Source: Collybiopsis luxurians FD-317 M1 (taxonomy: Eukaryota > Basidiomycota > Agaricomycetes > Agaricales > Omphalotaceae). From it: 64,000 nt of DNA. Below, one piece after another: positions 33,258 through 43,579 of the stretch (position 1 is its first letter; each line of letters starts with the position of its first letter). The notes under the pieces were generated by a model, which did no database searches, was not told the DNA's origin, and worked only from the letters and a program-made list of their open reading frames with translations. The stretch is from assembly GCA_000827265.1 (NCBI GenBank), contig KN834789.1:62001-126000 (forward strand), written 5' to 3'. A program made the position numbers and the translations under genes.

Positions 33258-34075
33258 ATGGTCAATCTTTTCAATCTCACAGCAGCAGCCGCTGCAGCTT
33301 CCGTCGCCATCCTGGATCATACTCAGACGTTCGCCGTCGATCTGACCAATACTGCTTGTACAAACTTTACCCCTGTCGAGCAGTTCCGTTGGCACTCGAC
33401 TCCTGCTGAGGCTGTATGCGCTTTCATTGCGGTTCTTTACTTGCATTACAGACACGCTGACAAGCTCTGTTTTTATTTCTGTTCAGTGGAAGCTTACCGC
33501 CGTAGGTTCGAACTTCGAGGTAGGTTTCATGCATTCTTCGATCACTCAGATATACCTAGACTATCCTTGATACAGGTCAACAATGTCCGATGTGGCACGG
33601 TTCTTTCTTATGCGGGTTCTGTTTCTGGAGCCAACCCGGAAAGGTCCCAACCTGTAGGTCTGTCTGGATCGAACACGACTTGGAATATTGTCGCCGTCAA
33701 TAGTACTACCTTCCGGTAAGCCTCACTTGCTTGTTACCGACTTAATTTATCTTCGAAGCAATTTCGAGCTATTGAGAAACCTCTTGATTGATTACACGCT
33801 CTGACTACTGTGAATCTAGGTTCCTCGAGAGTGTTTCGGGCAGGGCCTTGACGGCGTGGGCCAATGTCCCTGACCAAGATTCTAACAGCTCTCCCGTGTG
33901 TAGATTTTTTACTTTAGAGAATATTGAATACTCAACATTCGATGTTACAGCTAACCTTGGAGGCCAACAGAGCAGGCGATGACCGCCAGTTGTTCTTCTT
34001 CACTACCCGTGAGTCTTGGTTTGATTCTTATACGATACTCTCTCACCTTGGTAATTCCCGAATTTAGCACTCTGA
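33258..34075 (+). CDS. Small secreted protein of unknown function
   Basis: Starts MVNLFNLTAAAAAASVAILD, a weakly hydrophobic N terminus that may be a signal peptide, followed by FAVDLTNTACTNFTPVEQFRW. Short exons then encode WKLTAVGSNFE, VNNVRCGTVLSYAGSVSGAN, GLSGSNTTWNIVAVNSTTF, FLESVSGRALTAWANVPD, LTLEANRAGDDRQLFFF and a tiny last exon giving PL and a stop. The same exon order and stop exon survive in the left-arm copy, which supports the model. The spacing of W.IV.V, SGRALT.W and QLFFF is reminiscent of beta-trefoil ricin-B-type folds, but that is a weak inference. Putative N-glycosylation sites: NFT, NTT, NST. Confidence 0.6.
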
Positions 34076-34389
34076 ATGTGAGGAGGTTGAGGTGCTTTGA
34101 TACTATGTACTTCAAGTTCTTAAGTTTCGTGTAATTAGGTCAGAATAGATGAATCCTGGGCTGATGATCGCTTCGGGCGTCCGCTTTGCCTGATTGAACT
34201 TCCCATGGAACTTGAATGCTCGAGCAACCTGGATTTTCACTCTCCATCCTATTCAATTTCCACACAATGTGAGAAACATTCTTCAGATCTCATAAATCTG
34301 CGGTCGTTTCAAATGCTCAGATGACCGGCGAAAAAGAGTGAAATTCAGATTAACTATGCATACACTTTGCTTTGTATACACGCGGTAAA

Positions 34390-35405
34390 CGAAAAGAGCG
34401 AAAAATTCAATCAAATTATCAATGGTATCTTCCAAATCTGACGGAGAGGAATGACTACTGGTTGATGGGATACCTTAAGAGTTGCTGGTTGTCTGTTTGT
34501 TAAAAATTCCAGAAACGAAGAAATTGGCTAGTCAAAGGGTGTCCAAAGAGTAAAATATTTTGCTGACAACATGTGACACTCTGGGCTGAACTTCGGACAT
34601 GTTTACACGATCAGTGTTGGTAGAACGGACAGCATTGTTTCGAAGGGGTGATCCTTCCGTCTTCTCCTTCGCTGGGCAAGGATGGATCTAATTAACGCCT
34701 AGGCCGGATATTGATCCGACAAATCCCCCGCCTATTGCACTGTATTGAGAACTATTCCGACTCGAGGTTGTGATTGAGCTTGCCACGGTAAGAGTCGAAG
34801 TTGCTGCACCTGGCGCGGAGGATGTCTGTGATGACTCAGGTTTGCGAGTGTGTGGTAGAGCTCGACGGCAGCGCAGTCGATTCGGCGGCGTCTATGAGGC
34901 TGGGGCTCGATCGGCGAAGAAGAAAGCCTATGTGATTACTTACTGGCGTCTCGTTTGGCGGAGTCTGTATTGAATATGTCTTGTTACTGGAATCTCGTTC
35001 AGGAGGAGAAAAGGAATCAGTGAAAGCGTAAGCTACCTTAGCGTCGAGATGCGCATAAGCTGATAGTAAAATTAGCCAGGAATCGGCTGAGGATAGCCGT
35101 GAAGCACAGGTGAGACGAAAAATCATTGAAAGTGCAGGATTATCTACGTGGTATAGACGGTAGAGCAATTTGTCGCCCATCCACTCCATCTCTGGTTGCG
35201 TTCTGACATAGATCACACGCGCTAATCAGAGGTACACGACGGCTTTACGCTGGTCAGAGTCACTGCCGCCGTTGGCTACATATATCTAACAACGCTGAGG
35301 CAATAATGCCAGGACTTTGCTCTGAGAGTTGAGAGAAATTCTCCATCAGCGTGGTGTAGACGTAGACACTATTCACCAACCCATCCCCGTTGGTATCTTG
35401 AGTAG
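34390..35405 (-). pseudogene. Degenerate copy of paralogue A in right arm
   Basis: Minus-strand sequence homologous to paralogue A from just after its signal-peptide exon to its last exon. The stretch with TPPNETPVSNHIG and DAAESTALPSSSTTHSQT matches the A intron and stalk. Further on, the membrane-helix region carries an in-frame stop after a GGGFVGSISGLGV-like segment, and deletions remove part of the cytoplasmic tail. The signal-peptide exon is absent. Not expected to make a functional protein. Confidence 0.75.
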
Positions 35406-35713
35406 TCGGGCGTCGGAATTCAAGCCCCCCCCTCCCTGAACAGACGCTTCCCTCCTACTCACTTTCATTAATACAAACTCTCAGCGCACACATTCGCTCC
35501 TTGCACTAGACCTCCACGGTTTAAGTGGTATATACATATGCCTGTATCGCGGACTTTCCGGTCTCTAGTGTCCAGGAGTGACCGTTCCACTCACGTGACC
35601 TAGATCAGTGGCTTACAGTTTCCCAACGAAATTCCCACAAATTTTCCCAATCTCGTCTTCGACAATCTCAAGGCACCGAAAAGGCATACAAGAGCCTACA
35701 GCTTCCTCAAAAA

Positions 35714-36518
35714 ATGAAGTACAACGCTGGTGGGTATTCGGCTCTAGTTTATTGTGCACAAGTTTTGGGTGGATCCAAGCTGTGATGGAGTTATGAGGAT
35801 GCAGGAGACAAGTTACATGGGCTGGAAGGATCGGTATTGGCAGTTTGGAATCTTATGTGGAATGTTTTGGAGGATCATGCTTGGAACGATGTTGGTTATT
35901 TGATACTTGCATGCTGATTTTACTCTGTCCGTTTTTGCAGACGTCTCCTCATCTCGGCGCAAGGCCCACAAGGCCCACTTTTCCGCTCCTTCCTCCGTCC
36001 GCCGCAAAATCATGTCTTCTGCGCTCTCGAAGGAGCTCCGTACCAAGCACAACGTGCGTACAATAATACTTTACTTATCTATTTCTGGAGCCAATCCATC
36101 CAATGTCTCTATTAGACCCGCTCCCTACCCATCCGCAAAGACGATGAAGTCCGAATTGTGCGCGGCAAGTACAAGGGCAGAGAAGGCAAAGTGACGCAGG
36201 TGTACAGAAAGAAGTGGGTGATCCACGTCGAACGTGTGCAAAGGGACAAGTCGAATGGTGCTACTGCTCCCATCGGGATTCACCCAAGTAATGTGGTTAT
36301 TACCACTATCAAGCTTGATAAGGACAGGTGTGTGCACTGCGCTTATGACCCAGCTTGCTTTCTGTTTCCTGCATGCTGACGTTGATTTTTTTTTTCAGAC
36401 GGGCAATCCTCGACAGGAAAGACCGCAAGTCTGCTGGTGCTGATGTCGAGATGGTGGACGTACGTGCGGTTTCTGTCCTCTATGAATACGCGCTGATCCA
36501 ATTCTATTTTCGCAGTAA
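35714..36518 (+). CDS. RPL26: 60S ribosomal protein L26 (uL24)
   Basis: Cytosolic large-subunit protein with KOW motif. Exons 35714-35729, 35941-36053, 36116-36327, 36399-36459 and 36516-36518 sum to 405 nt (134 aa), the usual length. Exon 1 gives only MKYNA; exon 2 [19 protein letters not shown]; exon 3 holds the KOW segment [20 protein letters not shown] and [20 protein letters not shown]. The last exon is just the stop codon TAA. The first intron (~210 bp) is the longest in this gene and follows codon 5, as is common for ribosomal protein genes. Confidence 0.95.
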
Positions 36519-36743
36519 TGGTATAATTTGCATCTACATTTCTCTGGCTCTACCTTTCGTACCAAAAACACCACCATGTACCATGTACCTATGCATGTCT
36601 ATTATGCCATTGCCCACATGTTATGCGGTTCTCAAGGAATGGTTTTCGAAGCCTTGCAAATCATAATTTCATTCATATAAGTCGTGTAAGTATGTGTGCG
36701 TGGTATAAGAACATTATGCGTTGGTGGAGAGTAGCGTATGGGA

Positions 36744-37656
36744 TTAAAAAATGACATCGTCGTCTTTACCGCTAAGTAAATCTGCGGACCCCTCAACCTG
36801 CTCCTCGACGAAATCAGGAGTCTCAGGATCTGCCTTATCAGCTTCTATTTGTCTCGCAGCGTTATCTCTCTTCTTTTTTCCCTGAACCTTTTTCAATCTG
36901 CAAGGGTATGAGCGCAGTCTTTACAGAAGTAGCTTTAGATGTACCTGAAGAACTCTTCCCTGTCCATCTCATCCAGCTCACTCAAAATATACTTGATGGT
37001 ATTCTCCAACCGCGGAATGACGACATGTTCGATAGCATTAACTCGACGATTGGTAGCTCGGATGACTTCGTCGAGGATGGTGAATGCAGTCTGGAGCGAA
37101 GCTAACTCGACGAGTGTTTCGATTGCCTTTGCGTAGACTTCTTTCGCTCGAAGAACTTGTTGCCCACCGCGTCCGAGACCAGTGAGGTTGAAGTCTGCAA
37201 CCGGATGTTATAGATATCCAAAGATGGTGATGGCATTAGAGCTCGTACCACTTCCCGCTACTCGGTCGACCTCAAATGCAGGCAAGACAACACCAGAAAC
37301 GTTCTCTTGCTTGGACTTGACCTTGAAGGAAGCGGATTTGGCCTGTTCTTGTACGAGATAGGATATGTCTCCTGTTGTATATGTGACTTCTGCCATTGAA
37401 AGCGAGGCCAATTGCATCACTCGTCCCATTTTCCTTTTAGCCTAGGTAGAAGGTGAATCAGAGATAATCAAAGACCCCATAAGAACTATCGCACCTCGTC
37501 GACCTTTCGCAAGATAGCCCTAAACCTTGTCGTCAGTGCATCCCGTTTCTTAGCCAACAACGAATGGCCAGTCTGAGCACCCTTTAGACGAAGCTTTGTG
37601 TTTGTGAGGGCCATTCGAGTGGCAAAGACATTTTCTCTTGCTCCGGTGCCAGCCAT
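36744..37656 (-). CDS. VMA8: V-type proton ATPase subunit D
   Basis: Central-stalk rotor subunit of the vacuolar H+-ATPase. Starts [19 protein letters not shown] with the conserved [29 protein letters not shown] helix. Continues [27 protein letters not shown] and FEVDRVAGS on later exons; the C-terminal part carries the usual coiled coil ([24 protein letters not shown] type, read on the minus strand around 36990-37110) and ends DDDVIF. At least four introns. Convergent with RPL26, head-to-head with BET3 (64 bp between starts). Confidence 0.92.
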
Positions 37657-37720
37657 GATGGAAGTTGGGGGATAAGAGGCGCTGCTGCTCCGATCACTCA
37701 CTTACTCTCGCTCTCCCATC
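37657..37720. promoter_or_regulatory. Shared divergent promoter, VMA8/BET3
   Basis: 64 bp between divergent start codons. Pyrimidine-rich on the plus strand before the BET3 ATG. Inferred from arrangement. Confidence 0.5.
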
Positions 37721-38498
37721 ATGGCAACATCGAGCAAACAGTATCTCACTCGCGGCGAAGAACTTTGGAAGGGAAGATCAGAGAAAGTCGTCGGTATCTG
37801 ATTTATTGAACAAAGTAGAATCTAAATCTCAAAAAAGAGTGTCCTTAGAACGCAGAGTTATTTGCTCTCACATACGGAGCTCTGGTCGTCCAGCTGATCC
37901 AAGATTATGAAGATTACAGCGAGGTCAATAAACAGCTAGAAAAAATGGGGTATAATATTGGTACAAGGCTTATCGAAGACTTTTTGGCAAAGAGTAATTT
38001 GGGAAGATGTGCGGATTTCAGAGAAGTTGGGGAGGTTGTGGCCAAGGTGAGGCCCTCATTCAAAACTTGGTTCTAATACCTACCTCCTATCTCTTTCAAG
38101 GTCGGCTTCAAATCGTTTCTGAATATTGCACCCTCAATTACGCACGGTACGACTCGACCTACGAGTACAGGATCAGTCCCACCCCAAGCCAACAGTGTTG
38201 GGTCGTCATTTTCCCTAATATTTGACGAGAACCCGTTGGCTGAATTTGTTGAGCTGCCTGAGGACGCAATTGAGGGTGGGCTATGGTTCAGCAATGTGCT
38301 ATGTGGTGTTATTAGAGGCGCATTAGAGATGGTACGGCAGACGCGTTCTTCCGAGTTCTTTACACTCAAACTTTACAGGTTCAAATGCAAGTTCAAACTG
38401 AATTCGTATCAGACGTTCTACGAGGAGACGAGACGACGGAATTGAGAGTAAAACTGATCAAGCATTTGGAGGAAGAAATGCCAGTGGGAGACGATTAG
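37721..38498 (+). CDS. BET3: TRAPP complex subunit BET3/TRAPPC3
   Basis: Core TRAPP subunit in ER-to-Golgi vesicle tethering and Ypt1/Rab1 activation. Exons 37721-37789, 37849-38046, 38101-38331 and 38379-38498 sum to 618 nt (205 aa). Motifs: EELWKGRSEKV spliced to NAELFALTYGALV, then the palmitoylation-region sequence YNIGTRLIEDFLA, CADFREVGEVVAKVGFK, FSLIFDENPLAEFVELPE and LWFSNVLCGVIRGALEMVQMQV. The first donor is the weak GTCGGT. Ends 23 bp from the convergent mitochondrial S13 gene. Confidence 0.95.
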
Positions 38499-38521
38499 AA
38501 TTATACTGTAAAATTATCAAA

Positions 38522-39217
38522 CTACCATCTCTCTAGCTTGTTAAGTTTCTTGGCCGTTTTCGCGTTCGAACGCGTGTTCTGTCCTCTGACAGGTAGCGAC
38601 ATACTGTGCCTCCTACCCACATAACTGCCAATCATCCTCTGTCGCGCAATATTCTCCCGAATCTCCCTCCTCAGCTCAGACTCAATTTTAAGCTGGGTCA
38701 ACGGTTCCTTCGACTTGGATGCCTCCTCCAATCTGCTGCCCCTTGTTACTTTTGTTTTCGCATTCGCCTTTTCGGCAGCAATCGCAGCAATAGCGGGGGC
38801 ATAATAACCAGGCAACTTGCCCATCTGGCGAAGCTTTTCAAGCTTTTCCTCTTTTTTAGCTTTTTGTGCCGCTCGAACAGCCGCTAGTTCCGCTTGAATT
38901 TCTGATACGGGTTTATTCGGGGGTTTGGGTACAAAATCGGTTGAGGCGAGGGGTTGTTTCGGTAATGGAAGGGCTGTCTGCGGGGAAGAAAGAAAAGAGG
39001 CGAGGGCGGTTGTTTGGAAGGGCGTTAGGTCTTTGACTCTGCATCGGTCATGGATTTGAAACCGCGCACAGAGTCTGTGAGAGGTATGATGTCCGACGCC
39101 GTATATTGATGTTAGGGCGAACTAGAGGTCTGTTAGTAGAGTCCAAATTAGATAAATATGTGTACGGACACGAGCGAGTTGGTTGTCGGGCAAGTTTATG
39201 CCCAGAATGTGGACCAT
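38522..39217 (-). CDS. Mitochondrial small ribosomal subunit protein uS13m
   Basis: S13 family. From ATG 39217: [16 protein letters not shown], an intron of about 40 bp, then [18 protein letters not shown] (helix-two-turns-helix region), VKDLTPFQ, and near the C terminus the hallmark [19 protein letters not shown] with [16 protein letters not shown]. Between DLTPFQ and the [18 protein letters not shown] part lies an insertion of well over 60 residues (Pro- then Lys/Glu-rich, with [19 protein letters not shown]) not found in bacterial S13. This makes it much longer than bacterial S13; the location in mitochondria is inferred from that and from the absence of the cytosolic S18 signature. Confidence 0.85.
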
Positions 39218-39299
39218 GGTCGAGTCGCAAGGAGAAATGTGAGCGCGAGAAAAAATCAACAGTCAATTGATCAGAAACATTTCTTGAACCACAACCGTC
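39218..39299. promoter_or_regulatory. Shared divergent promoter, uS13m/XAP5
   Basis: 82 bp between divergent start codons; no TATA box visible. Inferred from arrangement. Confidence 0.5.
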
Positions 39300-40485
39300 A
39301 TGTCGTCCAGTAAAGCCGAAGGCCGTCGCGAAGATGCTCTTGCCAAGCAGCGAGAACAAATGCGCGAAGAATTTGAACGACAAAAGAAAAACCTCATCAA
39401 CGAAACTGAAAAGGCTCGTCCTTCGACCCATCGTTTCGTAGGCCAAAACGACTCGATGGAAGATACGTTGAAGAACAGTACTGTCGGGTTGGTTCATCTC
39501 GAGGAGTTTCAGCAGAAACGAAAAGAGCTGGAAGAGGCCAAGGCCAGGGAAGCTGCCAGGACTAATGAGCTCAAGTATATCTGTCGATTTCTTTTACCAA
39601 AAAGGTGGCTTACAGGTCATGGAGAATTTGTTTAGAGATGACATAAAGAAGGTCAAGAAGAGAAAGAAAACTGCGAAAGCTACATTATCGTTTGCTATGG
39701 ACGACGAAGGGGAGGACGGCACGCCGGAATCTGAAACGCAGGACCCCGAAGAAGATCTTGAGCGTTCCAAGAAGCGGGGTAAATTCCGCAAAAACCCCAA
39801 CGTCGATACCTCGTTTTTACCTGATCGTGAGCGGGAAGAGGCTGAACGCAAGGAACGTGAGCAGTTGAGGCAGGAGTGGTTACGCAAGCAGGATGAGTTA
39901 AAGAACGAGGATATAGAGATTACTTATTCCTATTGGGACGGAAGCGGGCATAGGAAGAGTGTCGTGGTGAGTTCCTGCTTCTCATTGGGTCCAGCCAAGT
40001 TTTATATGTATTATGGATAGTGCAAGAAGGGCGATTCTATCAGCACCTTCCTCGACAGATGCCGACAGCAGTTTCCCGAGCTTCGTGGTGTCAGTGTCGA
40101 TAATCTTATGTATGTCAAGGTAAGGTATATCCCAATTTCTCTTCTACCCCTACTCAAACAACGACGCAATGCAGGAAGATCTCATCATTCCCCATGTAAG
40201 GTTATGTTTCCTACGATCTTGACATATCCTAATACCTACTTACAGCACCATACTTTCTACGACTTTATTGTAAACAAGGCTCGTGGTAAATCGGGGCCTC
40301 TGTTCAACTTTGACGTCCACGACGACGTTCGCCTCCTCGCAGACGCTACTCGAGAGAAGGATGAATCTCATGCGGGTAAGGTCGTCGAACGGAGTTGGTA
40401 TCAGAGGAATAAACATATTTTCCCTGCCTCGAGATGGGAAGTGTTTGATCCTGAAAAGAGTTATGGAAAGTATACAATAGCGTAG
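39300..40485 (+). CDS. XAP5/FAM50 family protein
   Basis: Nuclear, highly charged protein; XAP5 homologues are chromatin- and splicing-associated. Exons 39300-39574, 39636-39966, 40021-40119, 40175-40195 (21 nt) and 40246-40485 sum to 966 nt (321 aa). N-terminal coiled coil ([20 protein letters not shown]), basic [21 protein letters not shown], then the conserved C-terminal domain with [36 protein letters not shown], and [20 protein letters not shown]. The intron 1 acceptor was fixed by continuity from NELK to DDIKKVKK. Confidence 0.93.
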
Positions 40486-40565
40486 TAGATATATCATATA
40501 ATTACTAAATAAGCGCTCAGTGATTTTACCTTCTCTCGTCCGCCAAAAAAAAAAAAAGGTTTGCA

Positions 40566-41755
40566 ATGTCAAGACCGGAACTTCAAGCTCCTCCAGAAAT
40601 TGTAATCTCGTCCTTTTAATCAGCCAGAGAACGTTAGAATGACGGTATATATCATAGTATTATGGCGACACGGAAGCCAAAAAGTATACGAAAAAGTGCG
40701 ATTGTCCTTTAGCCAACGTCGATGTACTAACCGTTTTCTTGCTATATCGTTGAATTTATCTTTTTCCTCGTCGTTCAGTACCCGTAATCAGCAAATCCAA
40801 GCATCAATGACTTATCGCGCACTAGAACTGCTCAATTTACCCCCAGACGAACCTGCGTTTTTACTAGATATAGGATGCGGTTCCGGGTTGTCTGGGGAGA
40901 TTTTGGATGAGGAAGGGTACATTTGGGCCGGGGTAGATATTGCTCCTAGTATGTTGGGTGAGTATCCTGGGGGCCTATCCGCCAACAACGTGTAAACAAG
41001 GTGGTTTGCTGACCCTACTTTGATAGAGGTCGCATTAGAGCGGGAAGTGGAGGGAGATTTGTTTTTACAAGATATCGGGCAAGGATTTGGATTCAGACCT
41101 GGAAGTTTTGACGGGGCTATAAGGTGGTGATTGTTTGTCTCCTTCCGACTACTTTTCTCTTACCTTCGTCCCCTTGCCAGCATATCCGTCCTCCAATGGC
41201 TCCTCAACGCCGAAACATCCCACCCAACCTCCTCTCCGCCCCACCGCCTGAATCGTTTCTTCACGACGCTCCATTCAGCCCTCCGAAATCCCTCCCGCGC
41301 CGTATTCCAATTCTACCCTTCTTCTGATGACCAGATACAGCTGATTACGTCTATAGCGCAAAAAGCTGGGTTCGGCGGAGGTGTGGTAATTGATTATCCT
41401 AATTCCAACAAGGCGAGAAAGGTGTTTTTGTGTTTGTTTGTTGGTCAGCAGCAGCAATCGCAGCAAGTTCCCAAGGGGCTGGAAGGAGAGGGAGAGGAGG
41501 TGGACGGGGATGCGACAGTGAGGTTTGAGAAGAGAAGGGCGAGGGAGTTGAGGAGGGATAAGAACGGGAAGAGAAAGTCGCAAAAAGTTGTTGATAGAGA
41601 TTGGATCTTGAGGAAAAAGGAGGTTCGTAGCATTTTTCCTTGTCAGCGTTCCTTTCTTCTGACATCCTTTATTCCAGTTGTATCGAAAAAGAGGAAAAGA
41701 GAGCGTCCCCAGAGATTCAAAATTTACAGGTCGCAAACGGAAAACTACGTTCTAG
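40566..41755 (+). CDS. BUD23: 18S rRNA (guanine-N7)-methyltransferase
   Basis: SAM-dependent methyltransferase of 40S maturation that modifies a conserved 18S guanine with Trm112. Exons 40566-40601, 40658-40695, 40779-40957, 41027-41123, 41181-41622 and 41678-41755 sum to 870 nt (289 aa). Starts MSRPELQAPPEI; the second exon gives YYGDTEAKKYTKN; SAM motif I is LLDIGCGSGLSGEIL; then GVDIAPSML, FDGAISISVLQWL, and the C-terminal RRARELRRDKNGKRKSQKV with basic end. 80 bp downstream of XAP5 on the same strand, 60 bp from convergent BCS1. Confidence 0.95.
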
Positions 41756-41815
41756 TACTAATCGAGTGGTGTATTGCGATAATTATTATACGTGTATTAT
41801 TCTAACAGAGTAATA

Positions 41816-43493
41816 TCAAGTACTTTTGGGTTTGGTTTCACTCAACATCCTCCGACAAGCCTCTAGTGCCTCTTGCGCATCATGGTTACGGATAAACATG
41901 CCCTGTAACGCAGCCATACTTATCCTCTTGTCCTTTTTGATCCCTTCCTCAACCAGGTCGTGCAGAGTTTGTCCGGACTTCGTAGAGGAAGCTCGCTCTT
42001 CAGAATCTGGGCCGTAGAACCGCTCAAAAAGTCTTTGAGCTTGGGATGCTGTCGCGTCGCCAATATATTGTGTAAGGTCCACCCGACCGGGACGGATGAG
42101 CGCCGGGTCGAGTCTTTCGATATGGTTGGTTGTTAGAAAGACGATTCGTTCTTCGCCAGACGCGACGCCGTCAAGGGCGTTCAAAAAACCGGAGAAGGTG
42201 ACGGAAGACTGGTACCTGGGATTTACAAACATGAGTGCGGGCGATTTTTCAACTCGTGTGGTATCCTTACCCGTCCTCGGACGTTTGCACCCGTTTATTG
42301 AATGCAGCATCGACATCCTCGATGAGGACAAAACTTCGCTCCGGGACGGTGGAAAGTAGATAGGTGAGTTTGTCATCACCAAGTCCACGTTCGGAGAGAT
42401 TTAGAAGACAAAGATTGTAGTTCAGCGCTCCTGCCAGGGCCTGTATATATGAGCTTTTTCCAGAACCTGGCGGACCATGGAATAGATATCCACGGCGATA
42501 AGGAATACCTAAAATCACCTGGTTCGACAGAGGGAACGATTTGACCGGCACTAGCACTTACCTCTATCCACATACCACTGTCTTCGTTCCAAAAAGGATT
42601 TAACGTCTTTTTCGATGGACGTAGCGACCCCATCGTCGAGCACTACGCTATCCAAAGGCCTCTTCCTTCTAGGTAGGCCGAAAGGGCGCCATTCGGTCCC
42701 CCAGGGAGTTTGAATAACAAGTTTACCCTCTTGATCTCTCAGAGCGAGATCCCTTGCTTCAGCGAGAAGACGAGGGAAAATGTCTCGATCCCGAGAAAGT
42801 GTGGTTAATGTGACTGTTTCCCAAGGCGCTCCGGACATCATTTGCATTGAATGGGTGTCACGCTCCCGTACGACCTGGAAAGAAAACGGTTAAATTACAG
42901 GATCAATGTTTGCTTCAAGAGAAGACACAAACACCTGCATCCAGACTCCGCGATACTTGAACCAGTGCATGCCTGTTCCTGCGACAAGGTTGAAAAAGGC
43001 AGAAGAGCTACCGTTATGGAGTTGTTCCACGGAGGTTTCGACGCTTAAGCGATGGCTGCGCGAGATTAGACCCCCACTACCAAGTCCTCGTCCCAGGGAT
43101 TGATTGATTTGGCTCTGCTGAGCCATCCAAGCAAGGAACCACGGGTAGGCGCGGTCCTTGTTGTTTATTTCGACTTGGACCAGTAGGCGTCGACGTAGAA
43201 AGACTTCGGAGAATCCAGCAAATTTGCGTAGGCCACTTAGGATAACACCTACACCCTTGGAGGCCGCATTGTAAGGATTTTATCATTGAGGAGAAAAAGC
43301 TTTACTTACCATTAACCCGAATCCAGCTTGAAAATAAGGACTATGGGATGATTCAGTAGATTGAATGAGAGCTCTGCCAATTAGACGCGTACTTGTCTAG
43401 TCCCTGGAACCAGTTTTTAAAGTTTGGATCAGCATTGGCTGGTGGAAGCGGAGCAGTAACATTGTCCAAGGCTTCTGTGGACGGTGGGATCAT
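41816..43493 (-). CDS. BCS1: Mitochondrial chaperone BCS1, AAA ATPase
   Basis: Inner-membrane AAA protein that translocates the folded Rieske protein into complex III. From ATG 43493: short leader, [11 protein letters not shown] and the membrane-helix/targeting region [12 protein letters not shown], then the BCS1-specific domain ([21 protein letters not shown]). The AAA module follows: Walker [17 protein letters not shown], Walker [12 protein letters not shown], sensor [22 protein letters not shown]-terminal helical part ends SETKPKST. Exon 1 is 43393-43493; about six introns, each keeping frame. The best-preserved housekeeping AAA in the window besides ORC1. Confidence 0.94.
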
Positions 43494-43579
43494 AGCAGAG
43501 TCCGAAAGGAGCACGTGACAGATGAGCTTCCCTTTCGCTCAGTTCGTTGTCCCCGCCACTCATTTTTATATACGCGATA
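43494..43579. promoter_or_regulatory. Shared divergent promoter, BCS1/J-protein
   Basis: 86 bp between start codons. A TATATA-containing stretch lies about 15 bp before the J-protein ATG, too close to act as its TATA box unless transcription starts inside the leader. Inferred from arrangement. Confidence 0.45.

Larger units (their letters stand above)
32270..35405 (-). repeat. Inverted segmental duplication, right arm
   Basis: Reverse-complement partner of 15335-18700. Its far end falls inside what was the first intron/exon boundary of paralogue A, so the signal-peptide exon was not kept in this arm. Next to it lies the RPL26 promoter. The arms face each other about 13.6 kb apart, enclosing paralogues B-E, ORC1, CHMP7 and HSP12. 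Confidence 0.85.
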
